DNA of 64,000 bases. Origin: Daucus carota subsp. sativus. Its lineage: Eukaryota; Streptophyta; Magnoliopsida; Apiales; Apiaceae. Positions within the stretch are counted from its first letter, which is position 1. Each line of letters begins with the position of its first letter. Below the pieces are notes generated by a model. It did not search any database. It saw nothing but the letters and a program-made list of their open reading frames with translations, and was not told the DNA's origin. Both the position numbers and the translations under genes were made by a program. Positions 1 through 10,204 of the stretch are shown here, one piece after another. The DNA lies in assembly GCF_001625215.2 (NCBI RefSeq), contig NC_030387.2:35239606-35303605 (forward strand), written 5' to 3'.

Positions 1-427
1 AAATGCTTCAGCTTTTAAGGACGAATTTCAAAGTTAACCACTGTGCTTCAATAGTGCATGCAATTTTTGTGTCCACTTATTGGTATGCAGTCAATCTATC
101 AATGAGCAATAAAGTAATGAATGATTCTCTGAACAAGCTACTGCATAAATCCATTGATATTATTGCATGCTGCACTATGTGTTAAATGTGAGGGATGTGA
201 CCATACAAAAAAAGCTGATGCACACTGTTCAAAAACTCATAATTGCATGACTTTAAACGAGCTCATAATTGCAAACAGATGATGCACACTTTCAAAAAAA
301 TCATAATTGCAAACAGATGATTTGACCATACGTTTTAAATTTTTTTCACACTCTTTAGAAAAATACATTAAATAATATACATATATACACACATATATAT
401 AATATATATATATATATAAATAAATAA

Positions 428-462
<35 letters not shown>

Positions 463-632
463 TTTTCAATCTTTAATTTATATATATATTTATTATTTAC
501 ATTATATATTTTATATTATATAACCGTTAAATTAAATTGAGACTTTTAAGGACGAATTTCAAATGCTTCAGCTTTTAAGGACGAATTTCAAAGTTAACCA
601 CTGTGCTTCAATAGTGCATGCAATTTTTGTGT
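1..632. repeat. 72-bp direct repeat, copies 560 bp apart
   Basis: Bases 1-72 and 561-632 are identical as read. A 21-base part of the unit is also repeated just upstream of the second copy (about 543-563 and 571-591). Between the copies lies very AT-rich sequence, including a TA/TAAA microsatellite at about 365-460. No gene is visible. The first copy begins at the window edge, so the true repeat may be longer. This looks like a local duplication or two ends of a repeat unit. Confidence 0.8.
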
Positions 633-820
633 AAATATTTCCGAATTAAATTAAATTAAAAAATATAATATTACAATCTATAATATTATATTATTTCATT
701 ACATAATATAATAATATAAAATATAATATCACAAATAATGTATCACTATATAATATAAAATATTTTTATATTATATCATTATATAAATTATATTATAAAA
801 TATTATAATATAAATAATAT

Positions 821-1013
821 GGGTCGCCCTTTGAAATAATATTTTCCGATTTTTGAATTTTTTTTTTTAAAATAACCCATATGGGTCGCTCTTTCAAAGG
901 GCGACCCATATGGAACTTTTTACAGCATGGGTCTCTCTTTGAAAGAGCGACCCCAATGGGGTTTTTTGTGTTTGGGTCGCTGTTTCAAAGCGCGACCCGT
1001 GCTGTAAAAAGTT
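821..1013. repeat. Cluster of GGGTCGC...GCGACCC palindromes
   Basis: Four units built on GGGTCGC-CTTTCAAAG-GCGACCC lie in tandem, starting at 821, 883, 929 and 974. The first lacks its right arm. The second is a perfect palindrome with 13-base arms (878-890 and 901-913) around a self-complementary CTTTCAAAG core. A separate 14-base inverted repeat (914-927 and 1000-1013) encloses units three and four. The short open frame across it has no protein character. The family is not recognised. Confidence 0.7.
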
Positions 1014-3369
1014 TTTCGTTCAGGTCGCGTTTTCTCCCCTCATTTAGACTGGTTAGTTTTGAAAACTCGAAAAAAAACTGGTTACTTTTGAAAAGTGGTT
1101 GAAAACTGGTTACTCTTTTAGACTCTTTTCTTCTCTTTTAGACTCTTGTTTCCAGGAAATTATTTAATAATGAGCGGTGAGCTAATCACGATTTATGAAT
1201 TATAGTGATGAAGCCCTTGTTTAAATTATTTGTTTGAGTAATTATATATATATGATTTAATTAAAATTTAATAAATAATTAATCATGAAGTTTAGTTATT
1301 TGAGTGACGAGGTTAAACTTTATCCTGCCAATTTCTAATTTTAAACCAGTTTTTGATTTATTTTTATTTTTAGTCGGTTTTTGATCCATTATGTAAACAA
1401 TATTTTTTGACTTGAAATTGAAAATAATTTAATAACCTAGATTCGACAAATTAGCTGAATATATACAAGGTAAGTATCAACTTTACTTTAAATTTTAGAT
1501 ATTTTTTGAAGATTGCAATTTTATATATGTAATACTTTTATCACTAATTATTCTTAGTAATTATTTATCTTATGATATAGCTAGCCAAAGGGTCCCCTTT
1601 GGTTAGATATTTTTTTTTCTGTTTTCTTTCTTATATTATCTTCTTTTTTTGTCGAATTATTTTTATATTTATCATTTCATTCACTTTTACTATCTTTTGA
1701 TTTGATAAACTATATTGATTTTATTTATTAAATTTATTATATTTTTTTGTTATTAATGAATTGTATTTGTTTCAGGTAGCGTGATCTTACAAGTTGGGAC
1801 ATTTCTTTTCGGACATTAAAGTCTTATTGTCTAAACTTCCGGAGACATTTTCATTTCTTTCGATTAGATGATAAGTTTTTTTGAATGAAGGAAACTCCTC
1901 GGAGTATTGGCGTTTTATCGATACGAGCAAGTGTATTTTCTGTAAAAAAAAAAAAAAACTATACGTCTATGCACACATTTTATCAAAATTGTGGTCTAAA
2001 TTCTGAAAAACCAAAAGTTTAATTATTTGGATAATAGTTGAGCTTTGTACCATTTTAATTATTGCAAGTTTTTTGTTTGTGTCCTCTCAGAGGGCCTGCT
2101 TTTAAATATTTTTAGATTAGATAATGAACAAAAGTGTAAAACAAATATATGTGTGTGATTCCTTCGTCTGATGATTGAAAAAGGACCGTCAGTTTGAAGC
2201 GTACGAAGCTTCATAAAAGTGTATGTTGCCAACTCTAAAGCCACGCTACATGTCCATTTCATAACTCAAAAAGTCTCAAATCATTGCCCGAACTGCATTT
2301 AATTATTAACCACATCTATGGTGTATATAGATCTAATTCTCACAACCATACTTTTGTTTTTATTATTCTACGTCTCTGCCTTTATTTTATTGGAAATAAT
2401 CGGAGTTTATGTTTATTTTTTTGATGAAAAAAGTAAAACAGATCTCCATAATATTCATCTTAAGAAAAGTAGAAATTAAATATTTATAAAGATGCTTTTG
2501 TTTTATATACTATATATGCTCTTGCTATTGTTTTTTTTTTATTTTATAAATGAGATCTCTCGATTCACATCATCACATGGCAAAAGGGATCAAAAAATAA
2601 TATTAAGTATACTAAAAGAACAATTATGTGAACTTTTTCGGTCCTATAATAGGTTTTATGAAAAATAATTATAGTATACTATATTAGTCCTCAGCCATCA
2701 ATCATATTTTATTTTCTAATTATTATTTTAGTTAATTTTATATTTGGAAGAAAATTATACACATGAATAAGTATTGTTTCAATAATAGTTAAAAAAAAGT
2801 GTTTGTTTTAACATTCCAAGTCTGAACCGTCTCGTTTCAATCGTTTACGCTTTTATAAAAGCGTTTTTTCCTTATAAATTGATATGTAAAGAAAATGTAC
2901 ATACCAGTCTTCGTACATCGAATACAATTAAGAATTTCACGTGGAGTCCATTAGATTCATCTCTTTTTTTTTTTAAACATATGTACTGACACTGTACTAC
3001 TTGTTCTTACAAAAACAATTTAATATGAGAACTAATAAATATTTAAATACGACCGTAACTTTCAATATATTCTTGCCTATTGGGGAACACATGTTTTTTA
3101 CGAGGTTAAATGGTTAATAATGTTCTGTGGTACAAAAGTTTATATGCCAGCCACACTACTTCTGATCAGTCTTATATTTAAAACTTTACTTAAAAATTGG
3201 GGTTGCAATAACATTGTAGTGAATCTTATATTTTCAACTTGGAGCTTACTTGTGCAGACCATTATGTATTTAATATGTATTTGACTGTTCTGTGGGTCTC
3301 CAGGGGACAAGCCAACGAATGATTTTGAGTTGAATACTTTGGGATGACTAGATTTGTTTATTACTCGTA
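1014..3369. other. AT-rich intergenic stretch, no gene seen
   Basis: No convincing coding region was found on either strand. There are homopolymer runs, including an A-run at about 1946-1960 that could be the tail of an old retroposed copy. The remaining sequence is low-complexity AT-rich DNA. Confidence 0.5.
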
Positions 3370-3534
3370 CTACTTTTCTTCAGTTTCATCTTCCACATCT
3401 GAATCTATGTACTGTAAATCGCATGCTTGTGTAGTGGCCTTCTTTCCTATTTGTTTGAGGCTTGCCATGCCCATTGCTTCTTTAAACCCCTGTCTTAGGA
3501 AGCCGATAAGTGAATACTTGATTAACCAGTTATC
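3370..3534 (-). pseudogene. Orphan exon-like open frame, unknown family
   Basis: A 54-codon minus-strand frame ends in TAG at 3372-3370. It has a coding-like composition: DNWLIKYSLIGFLRQGFKEA, then MGMASLKQIGKKATTQACDL, then an acidic tail ending VEDETEEK. The mixed hydrophobic/basic part with an acidic C-terminus looks like a real protein end. It has no ATG at its 5' side (an in-frame TGA precedes it) and no partner exons could be found nearby. It could be a last exon left from a decayed or transposed gene, or chance. Function is unknown. Confidence 0.3.
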
Positions 3535-4732
3535 TCATTAGATGATAAATTTCTGATCACAACATGACACTTTTTGTGTTTTGAAAAATGAACAAAAAAT
3601 TTGTCCCACGATATTTATTTTAGACCTTTTTTTTTTTTAATCATGATTGTAGAATTGCAATCGTAGAAAACCTGAACTAATCGATTGATCAACATATCAG
3701 AAATTTATCAGAGATTTTTCACTAATTTGTAAAATTTTAATCAAATCAGAATATAATCAATAAATTGATAAAATATTTTATAATAATTAATCATAGATTT
3801 TTTTAAATAAATTAAAGACTTTTAGAACCGTAACCTAAATGTTTGAAAGGGTCTGAGACTTCTAAGTCCATGGGATGGCAAGTAGTGGGGCGACCAACCG
3901 GCAAAATGACACAAAACTTAGTTCCCATGACTTTTGTGCTAAGTTCCTGCCCTCACAGAATCTTATCTACCATTAATCACAAAATAATTGTAATTTTTTA
4001 ATCGGTTCTCTGAAATATTTCAGCATGCATCATGGCGGTCGACCTTCCTGCAATATTTGCATAAAATAAGAACGGTAGTCATAAAATAGTGCTAAAACGG
4101 GCGGATGCAATGTACTGATGCACACTTAACATTCTGATTCTGTGAATTAATTTGTGTTCCTTCCGTTGTTGTTGGATTACGCAAGTTGCATGTAACATGT
4201 GAGTTCAGTTGTCATCACCAACCAGGAGAATCTTTATCTCTTTCTCGTTGTTCATCATGAGATGGGCTTTTAACATTAGCTGTTGCAAGTTGATAAACAT
4301 CGATCATGAATAGTTGAATACTGGAAGTTGGATCTGAGCAAATGGCTAGACAGATTAGTGCTCTGTTTATCTCCTTTGTCTGATCGATGTTTTTCCATGT
4401 GCGTTATCCAACCGAATTCAATTTTCGATTTTCTAAACCCTTCAATTACTCAATTTTTTTCATACTTCGATGTCAAAGAACAGAATGTGGGTTTGTGATT
4501 GTTTGAAGCTGGATTTGAAAGCTGTTTGGACTTTCTACTACGCACCCAAAAAATATCGGGATATATTTGTTGTTTTTATTTTTTAGTCATATCCGGTTTA
4601 GGAAATTTTCGGATTTGAAGGATATCTAAAGAGATATTATTTATAATCAACTAGAGATTATTTCAAGAAAAAATAATTAATTTAGGATGAAAATTAATCA
4701 TTAATAGGTTATTATTTAAAGTTTTGAGATAT
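3535..4732. other. Intergenic, nothing recognised
   Basis: No gene, RNA or clear repeat boundary was found here. Confidence 0.4.
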
Positions 4733-4733
4733 T

Positions 4734-4978
4734 GGGGCCGTTTGGGTTAATTTAAAAGAAGTGACTTCTTCTTGCTTATAGTAAAGAAGTGGAGTAGAAG
4801 TGAGAAGTAAATAAGTTAATAAAGTGTTTGGAAAAGAAGCAGGAGTTGTGAGAGAGAATGTAGCTTTTTCATCTTCTTAAAAGTGTTTCTACTTTTTTAC
4901 ACAAACGGGTTAAAAGAAATACAAACAAGAGAAGCAGAAGCCAGAAGCAGTTTCTGCTTCTCTCAACCAAACATGCCC
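4734..4978. mobile_element. Miniature inverted-repeat element
   Basis: The left end GGGGCCGTTTGGGTTAA faces a right end whose reverse complement begins TGGGCATGTTTGGTTGA. The interior is rich in GAAGNAGAAG and CTTCTNCTTC tracts that can fold back. It resembles the element at 5614-5893 in ends and internal words. Target-site duplication is unclear. There is no coding capacity. Confidence 0.5.
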
Positions 4979-5613
4979 ATGGTTGAGACTTGACGAAAAT
5001 AAATGGTAATGTGAGTGAAAGATGATAAAAAGATATAAGAATGAGTATAATCCTGCAAGTTCAGTGAAACCCGCAACTCCGGTGACAAAAATCCTAAATA
5101 CCTGCTTAATGCACATATAAAGCTTATCTTTCACCTGCGATTAGGGTGCACATGTTTTAAATTTTACGCATGTCCGAATAAATGTAACGCTTGTGATAAC
5201 TATTGATATAGTGTTTCATAGAAAATATGTCGGAAGAGTGATTACAATAGTCATATTTTTTAATTGTGATTTGTTGGGCTGAAATTAATCATTTTCTCCG
5301 AGCAAGTAATATTTTGTTATATTTGCAATGAATTGCCGAGTGGCTCGAATCAGAGATAAACGCGAATGGGCGAACGTAGTTCGGGCTAAAGTTGAATTTG
5401 GCCTATTACCATAAGACAATCTTACGAAGACACTAATTTATGCCAGTCTAAGACTAGAAATAGACCTTAGCACTGAACTTGACTTTCCCACAAATAATTA
5501 TCCAGGAATGGATCTAAAATCTAAAATCAAGCACTTGATATATGTGGCAGAAAATATAGTTTGAACTTTGACACACAATGCCACAGAGGTTTGTTATGTT
5601 GCACTGAAATGCA

Positions 5614-5893
5614 GGGGGTGTTTGGATTAGAGAAGCAGTGGCTTCTTTTAAGTAGAAGGGCAATGGAGAAATAAGAATGGCGTTTGGGAAAAAAAGCAAA
5701 TCACTTTTTTTGTTCTTTAGAAGCATTAATTGAGAAGCTAGAAGTCCAAGCTTTTTTCTTCTACTTCTCACCTTTTTCACTAACAATCCAAACACTTAAC
5801 CAAACACTTACATTTTACTTCTACTTCTCACTTCTACTCCACTTTTTTATTTTAAGCAAGAAGTCACTTCTTTTAAGCTTAGCCAATGACCCC
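5614..5893. mobile_element. Tourist/PIF-like miniature element
   Basis: The ends GGGGGTGTTTGGATTA and (reverse complement of the right end) GGGGTCATTGGCTAAG form imperfect terminal inverted repeats. The trinucleotide GCA flanks both sides (5611-5613 and 5894-5896). The interior carries the same AGAAG/CTTCT tracts as the element at 4734-4978, so these are probably two members of one family. Open frames across it are not real genes. Confidence 0.55.
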
Positions 5894-6304
5894 GCAGAAT
5901 GCCTCAAATCACACATATGGAAGGGCCAGCATAGCTATTTTCAAAATACCTAATTTTACTAATGAATCTGTATGGGTTGGAGATGCTCGTAGTCATTAAT
6001 ATAACTATTTTCAAAATACCTGACTGTTCTCAAAGTTGGGGTCACTAAAAAATTTACAAAGTTATGGACAGAGATTATGACTTGAAACTTAGGAGAATAA
6101 CAATGCGAAAGAGAAATAGGAAGATATAACAAAACATCAAGGGATAGACTTATTTTATCCCGGGATCTCTTTCAAGATTTGAAAGGGACGACGTTGTGTA
6201 GAAAACAGCCCATCTCAACTACTTAAATTCCTATGAAAACTTACAAAATTTAGTACTGGTACCAAAACAAGGAAGGCGGAGGCCCTTCAGTTCGGCCACT
6301 GACT

Positions 6305-8197
6305 TTAAGCTTCAGGACTTCGCCTCATTATCGAACCGTTATCAATATTAGATTCAATAGAGCTGATTCCACTGCCTTTTGTGATACCATGCTGCTGCAT
6401 TAGCTTTCTAATCCTTTTCATATCTTCCCACCTCTGAGCTTCACAATATATGTTCGACAGGAGCACATAAAGTCCCGCACTATATGTCTCTAACTCCAGT
6501 AAATGTTTTACAATTTGCTTTGCTATCTCAACATTGCCATGAATCCTGCAACCACCAAGCAGAGCTCCCCAAATTACAATGTCAGGCTTCATTGGCATTC
6601 TTCCTATCAACTCCATTGCTTCTTGGAAATGCCCTCCCCGACCAAGTAAATCAATCATACATGCATAATGCTCGATATCACAAGGTACTCTATATACATA
6701 CGTCATTTTATCAAAGTAATATCTTCCCTTGTCAGTTAAACCACAGTGGCAACAAGCAGAAATCAATCCCGTGAATGTTATTTTATCAGGCAATACACCA
6801 TCAGCTTCCATCTGTTCAAAGAGTTCAACTGCTTTAGATCCATCTCCGTGTAGTGCTAGGGCCCCAATCATGACATTCCACGAAACGACATTCTTCTCTG
6901 GCATATCAAGAAAGATGGCAAAGGCTGTTTCCACAGAACCACACTTTGCATACATATCTACAAGCGCATTGTATAAAGTCACATCGCATAAAACATAATT
7001 ATTAGAGATGTAATCATGGATTTTCTTTCCCATTGCCAGATCACCAAGTTGACAACAAGCGGAGATAACACTAACTAGGGTAGTCTCATTTGGAACAAAT
7101 TTTGAATCACACATACTGAAAAAAAGCTCCAAAGCTTCATTGAAGCAACCTTTCTGAATATAGCATGAAATCATTGAGTTCCAACTTACCACGTTTCTTA
7201 AAGGCATCTGATCAAAAAATCTCTTGGCAGAATGTATCAGTCCACTTTTAGCGTAGGCAGTAACCATGGTAGTCCAAGAAACCACATTCCTATCCTCCAT
7301 CCTATCAAATATAGCCTGAGCTGTTTCCAGATCCCAACATTTGGCATACATATCGACGAGAGCATTGTGCACATATATATCAGCCTTGACACCGTTAACC
7401 TCAATATAAGAATGTACAAACTTACCTAATTCCAAGTTACATATTTGGGAACAAACAGAAAGTAGGCTAACAAATGTAGAGTTATCAGGTTTCACCCCTA
7501 CATCCCTCATCTCCACAAACAACAAAAATGCTTTCTCGCAACAACCCATCTTAGAAAACCCACCAATCATCGAGTTCCAAGAAATCAAAGTCCTATAGTT
7601 AATCTCATTAAACACTTTACCAGAACAATCACTCATCCTGCAACTAAAATAAAAACTAATAAGAACATTCTGCACACAAACATGGGACCCAAAACCCATT
7701 TTCAGCACCTGGCCATGAACTAAAACCCCTTCCCAATACATAGACTTAGAAGCACATGCCTTGAGAACAAAGGGCAAGGTAAATTCATTTGGGAAAATTC
7801 CAAAATAATTCATTTGTTGGTAAACTAAAACAGCCTTAGCTGGATTGTCACTATTAGAATAACCCCTAATTAAACTATTATACATGTGTCTGTTTCGTCC
7901 AGGCATTGTGTCAAACAGTTTGTGTGCATATACGATATCGCCGTCATCCGAAACGGCGGAGAAAGAGATGAGTTTGCTGAGTGTGAGGATTTGGTTAGAC
8001 AGGCCATTTAAAATGATTTGGGCGTGAATGAGTTTGAGTTGTGTCATAGATGAGCATCGCTCGAGCTGGCAGTGAAGGGTTTCATGAGTGGGAGAGACGA
8101 AGCTATGGGTTCTTGAAATGGTGGTAAAATGGTGTAGTTTATGATGAAAACAGAGGGGTCTGTTATGGCGGGAAGTAACGGTAAGAAATTTGAACAT
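6305..8197 (-). CDS. Pentatricopeptide repeat protein, PLS class with E domain
   Basis: Intronless gene of 630 codons. The first ATG is at 8197 (MFKFLTVTSRHNR); an in-frame TTG ten codons upstream is not needed. The N-terminal ~55 residues are rich in H, R, S and T with few acids, as expected for an organelle transit peptide. From about residue 60 to the end run alternating PPR motifs, shown by recurring NALVDMYAKCG, NVVSWNSMI, PNETTLVSVISAC and PDKITFTGLISACC segments about 31-36 residues apart. An E-type tail follows (YVLLSNIYCEAQRWEDMKRI...KGSGISSIE). No DYW deaminase domain is present. Members of this family bind organelle RNA one base per repeat, mostly for C-to-U editing, and DYW-less proteins recruit a deaminase in trans. 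The specific RNA target cannot be read here. Lack of introns is usual for the family. Confidence 0.93.
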   Translation of the reverse strand: MFKFLTVTSRHNRPLCFHHKLHHFTTISRTHSFVSPTHETLHCQLERCSSMTQLKLIHAQIILNGLSNQILTLSKLISFSAVSDDGDIVYAHKLFDTMPGRNRHMYNSLIRGYSNSDNPAKAVLVYQQMNYFGIFPNEFTLPFVLKACASKSMYWEGVLVHGQVLKMGFGSHVCVQNVLISFYFSCRMSDCSGKVFNEINYRTLISWNSMIGGFSKMGCCEKAFLLFVEMRDVGVKPDNSTFVSLLSVCSQICNLELGKFVHSYIEVNGVKADIYVHNALVDMYAKCWDLETAQAIFDRMEDRNVVSWTTMVTAYAKSGLIHSAKRFFDQMPLRNVVSWNSMISCYIQKGCFNEALELFFSMCDSKFVPNETTLVSVISACCQLGDLAMGKKIHDYISNNYVLCDVTLYNALVDMYAKCGSVETAFAIFLDMPEKNVVSWNVMIGALALHGDGSKAVELFEQMEADGVLPDKITFTGLISACCHCGLTDKGRYYFDKMTYVYRVPCDIEHYACMIDLLGRGGHFQEAMELIGRMPMKPDIVIWGALLGGCRIHGNVEIAKQIVKHLLELETYSAGLYVLLSNIYCEAQRWEDMKRIRKLMQQHGITKGSGISSIESNIDNGSIMRRSPEA

Positions 8198-8451
8198 ATT
8201 ATTGTCCTTTGCTAATTTGTTTTGCAATCGATCAATTATCTGACGTGAAGTTTACAATTTGTTTTATCGGAAAAAAAAAAACAAAAAACAAGCTCAATAG
8301 AAAAGAGCCAACCCCGATTCATCGTGAATAAATGGAATGGAGTGTGACTGCCTGAGCTCAAAAATCGATCTAACGTATCTAAATTATCCAAAATATTTAT
8401 CAGGCATATAAATTGTGATTGAGTTAAACCACTAAAACATAATTTTATAAT

Positions 8452-9139
8452 AAGTTTATTGCAATTGTCACCCTTTTGGTTTCAGCATATTGCACATTGC
8501 ACCTAATAGTTTTGGAAAATACACTTTGCAGCCCAAGACTTTTAACCCGTAGACACTTTGCACCCTTTCCGTTAATTTCTGCCGTTACCGTTAACTTTTG
8601 CAGGGGCATTTTGAGAAATTTAATTATATTTAATTAAAATCAGACTTTTATTTAAATTTTCTGATCATCTAAACGATATTTTTTGGAAAAACTTAAAGAA
8701 CGAAAGTTATAGAGAATAAAAAGATCTTTTTAGAACAATAAGGTTCAAAATTTAAATAATTATTTTAAAAAGATTGTTCATATTTACAAGATTGCTAATT
8801 TTTGAATTTTTTTAGAATAATTATAAAATGAATTACGAAAATTTTGAACCTTATAGTTCTAAGACGATCTTTTTATTCTCTACAACTTTCGCTATTTAAG
8901 TTTTACCAAAAATATCGTTTAGATGGTCCAAAATTTTAAATAAAGGTCTGATTTTAGTTAAATATAATTAAATTTCTTAAAATACCCCTGCAAAAGATAA
9001 CGGTAACGGCAGAAATTAACGGAAAGGGTGCAAAGTGTCTACGAGTTAAAAGTCTGGGGCTACAAAGTGTATTTTCCAAAACTATTAAGTGCAATGTGCA
9101 ATATGCTGAAACCAAAGGGGTGTCAATTGCAATTAATTC
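8452..9139. mobile_element. Fold-back Mutator-like miniature element
   Basis: About 300 bp at each end are inverted copies of one another. For example, GCAATTGTCACCC near 8461 pairs with GGGTGTCAATTGC near 9130, and a CCGTTAATTTCTGCCGTTAC segment near 8570 pairs with its complement near 9005. A 9-bp direct repeat TTTTATAAT flanks the element at 8443-8451 and 9140-9148, which fits the 9-bp duplication of Mutator-like elements. There is no transposase. The two arms still pair over most of their length. Confidence 0.72.
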
Positions 9140-9148
9140 TTTTATAAT

Positions 9149-10204
9149 TTATTTGTTAATTTTCCTTTTTTTATATATAAAATTTATACATTAAATTTGT
9201 ATTCAAACGAAATAAAAGTTCATATTAATCTATTAAATTATATTTTATAAGAGTAGTATCAATCACCCGGGTCTAATATGCGTAATTGAGATGGGCGGAG
9301 TGAGTATATAAACCTTTAAACCTTGATTAGAATTGTTTGATCACGTAAACTTATTTGTTTATGAACAGTTAGCAGGAAATAGTTATTTTTATTGACAGAT
9401 GACAAAAAAACTATGATAATATTTGATAAATAACTGTTTTTTTAAAATATTTATGTTATCTAAATTGATTATAGATGAAAGTTGAAACGTTACTCTTATA
9501 CAAAGTATTCTCGTAATTAAAATTTTAGTTTTATTATTTAAAAAAATTAAATACAGTAAAATTTATTTTGATCAATAATTTCTTTATAATTTAATCAAAA
9601 CACCTGGATGTCAAAGTCTAAGGCCCTACGAAAGAAAACATGGAGTATCAAACGTGGGAAAAACAGGAGTATGTTCAAACTTGTCTGCAAACAATCTATA
9701 CGGCCCTCCATTTTACTCCACTAGGCGCCACGATGATAGTGCCCCTGCAAATATTCACACAAACTTTTTCTGCAACCATTTCCACCTCAAACTATAGTCA
9801 AGAGGAATATCCAAGCCTGACTCACCTATTAACCAGGAATATTTTTAGCCGAATATTATTAATTTATTTCTATCACCTTCATTTTTTAACACTCAGATTT
9901 TCCAATACACTGGCATAAAATCTACGACAGTGCCTAAAAATCACAGCTCTTCATAAAGAATAACGATACAGAAAGCTAAGTTTGAGCAAACATCTGTTAG
10001 CCTTCCAATTCTTTATTCAATGAGCCACCGAGAACTCTGGTACCATATCTGTACATTTTTTATATCATTGGTGTACAATTTCATGCAATGCAGATGCCTT
10101 TCACAATTGAATTTTTTTACAAATTACACTTGAATTATACCATCGATTGTGAAGATATCATGAAGGCACCCTACAAAATTTTGACGCTACAGATGATGTA
10201 CCTT
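9149..10204. other. Intergenic between PPR gene and CASP-like gene
   Basis: AT-rich, with no supported gene. A 92-codon plus-strand frame at 9640-9918 has no recognisable protein character. The right part probably holds the 3' untranslated region of the minus-strand CASP-like gene. Confidence 0.4.

Noticed and set aside
881-1102. 73-codon frame
   Set aside because: Produced by the palindrome cluster.
8198-8227. Ten extra codons at the start of the PPR protein
   Set aside because: The upstream start would be TTG; the first ATG at 8197 suits a transit peptide.
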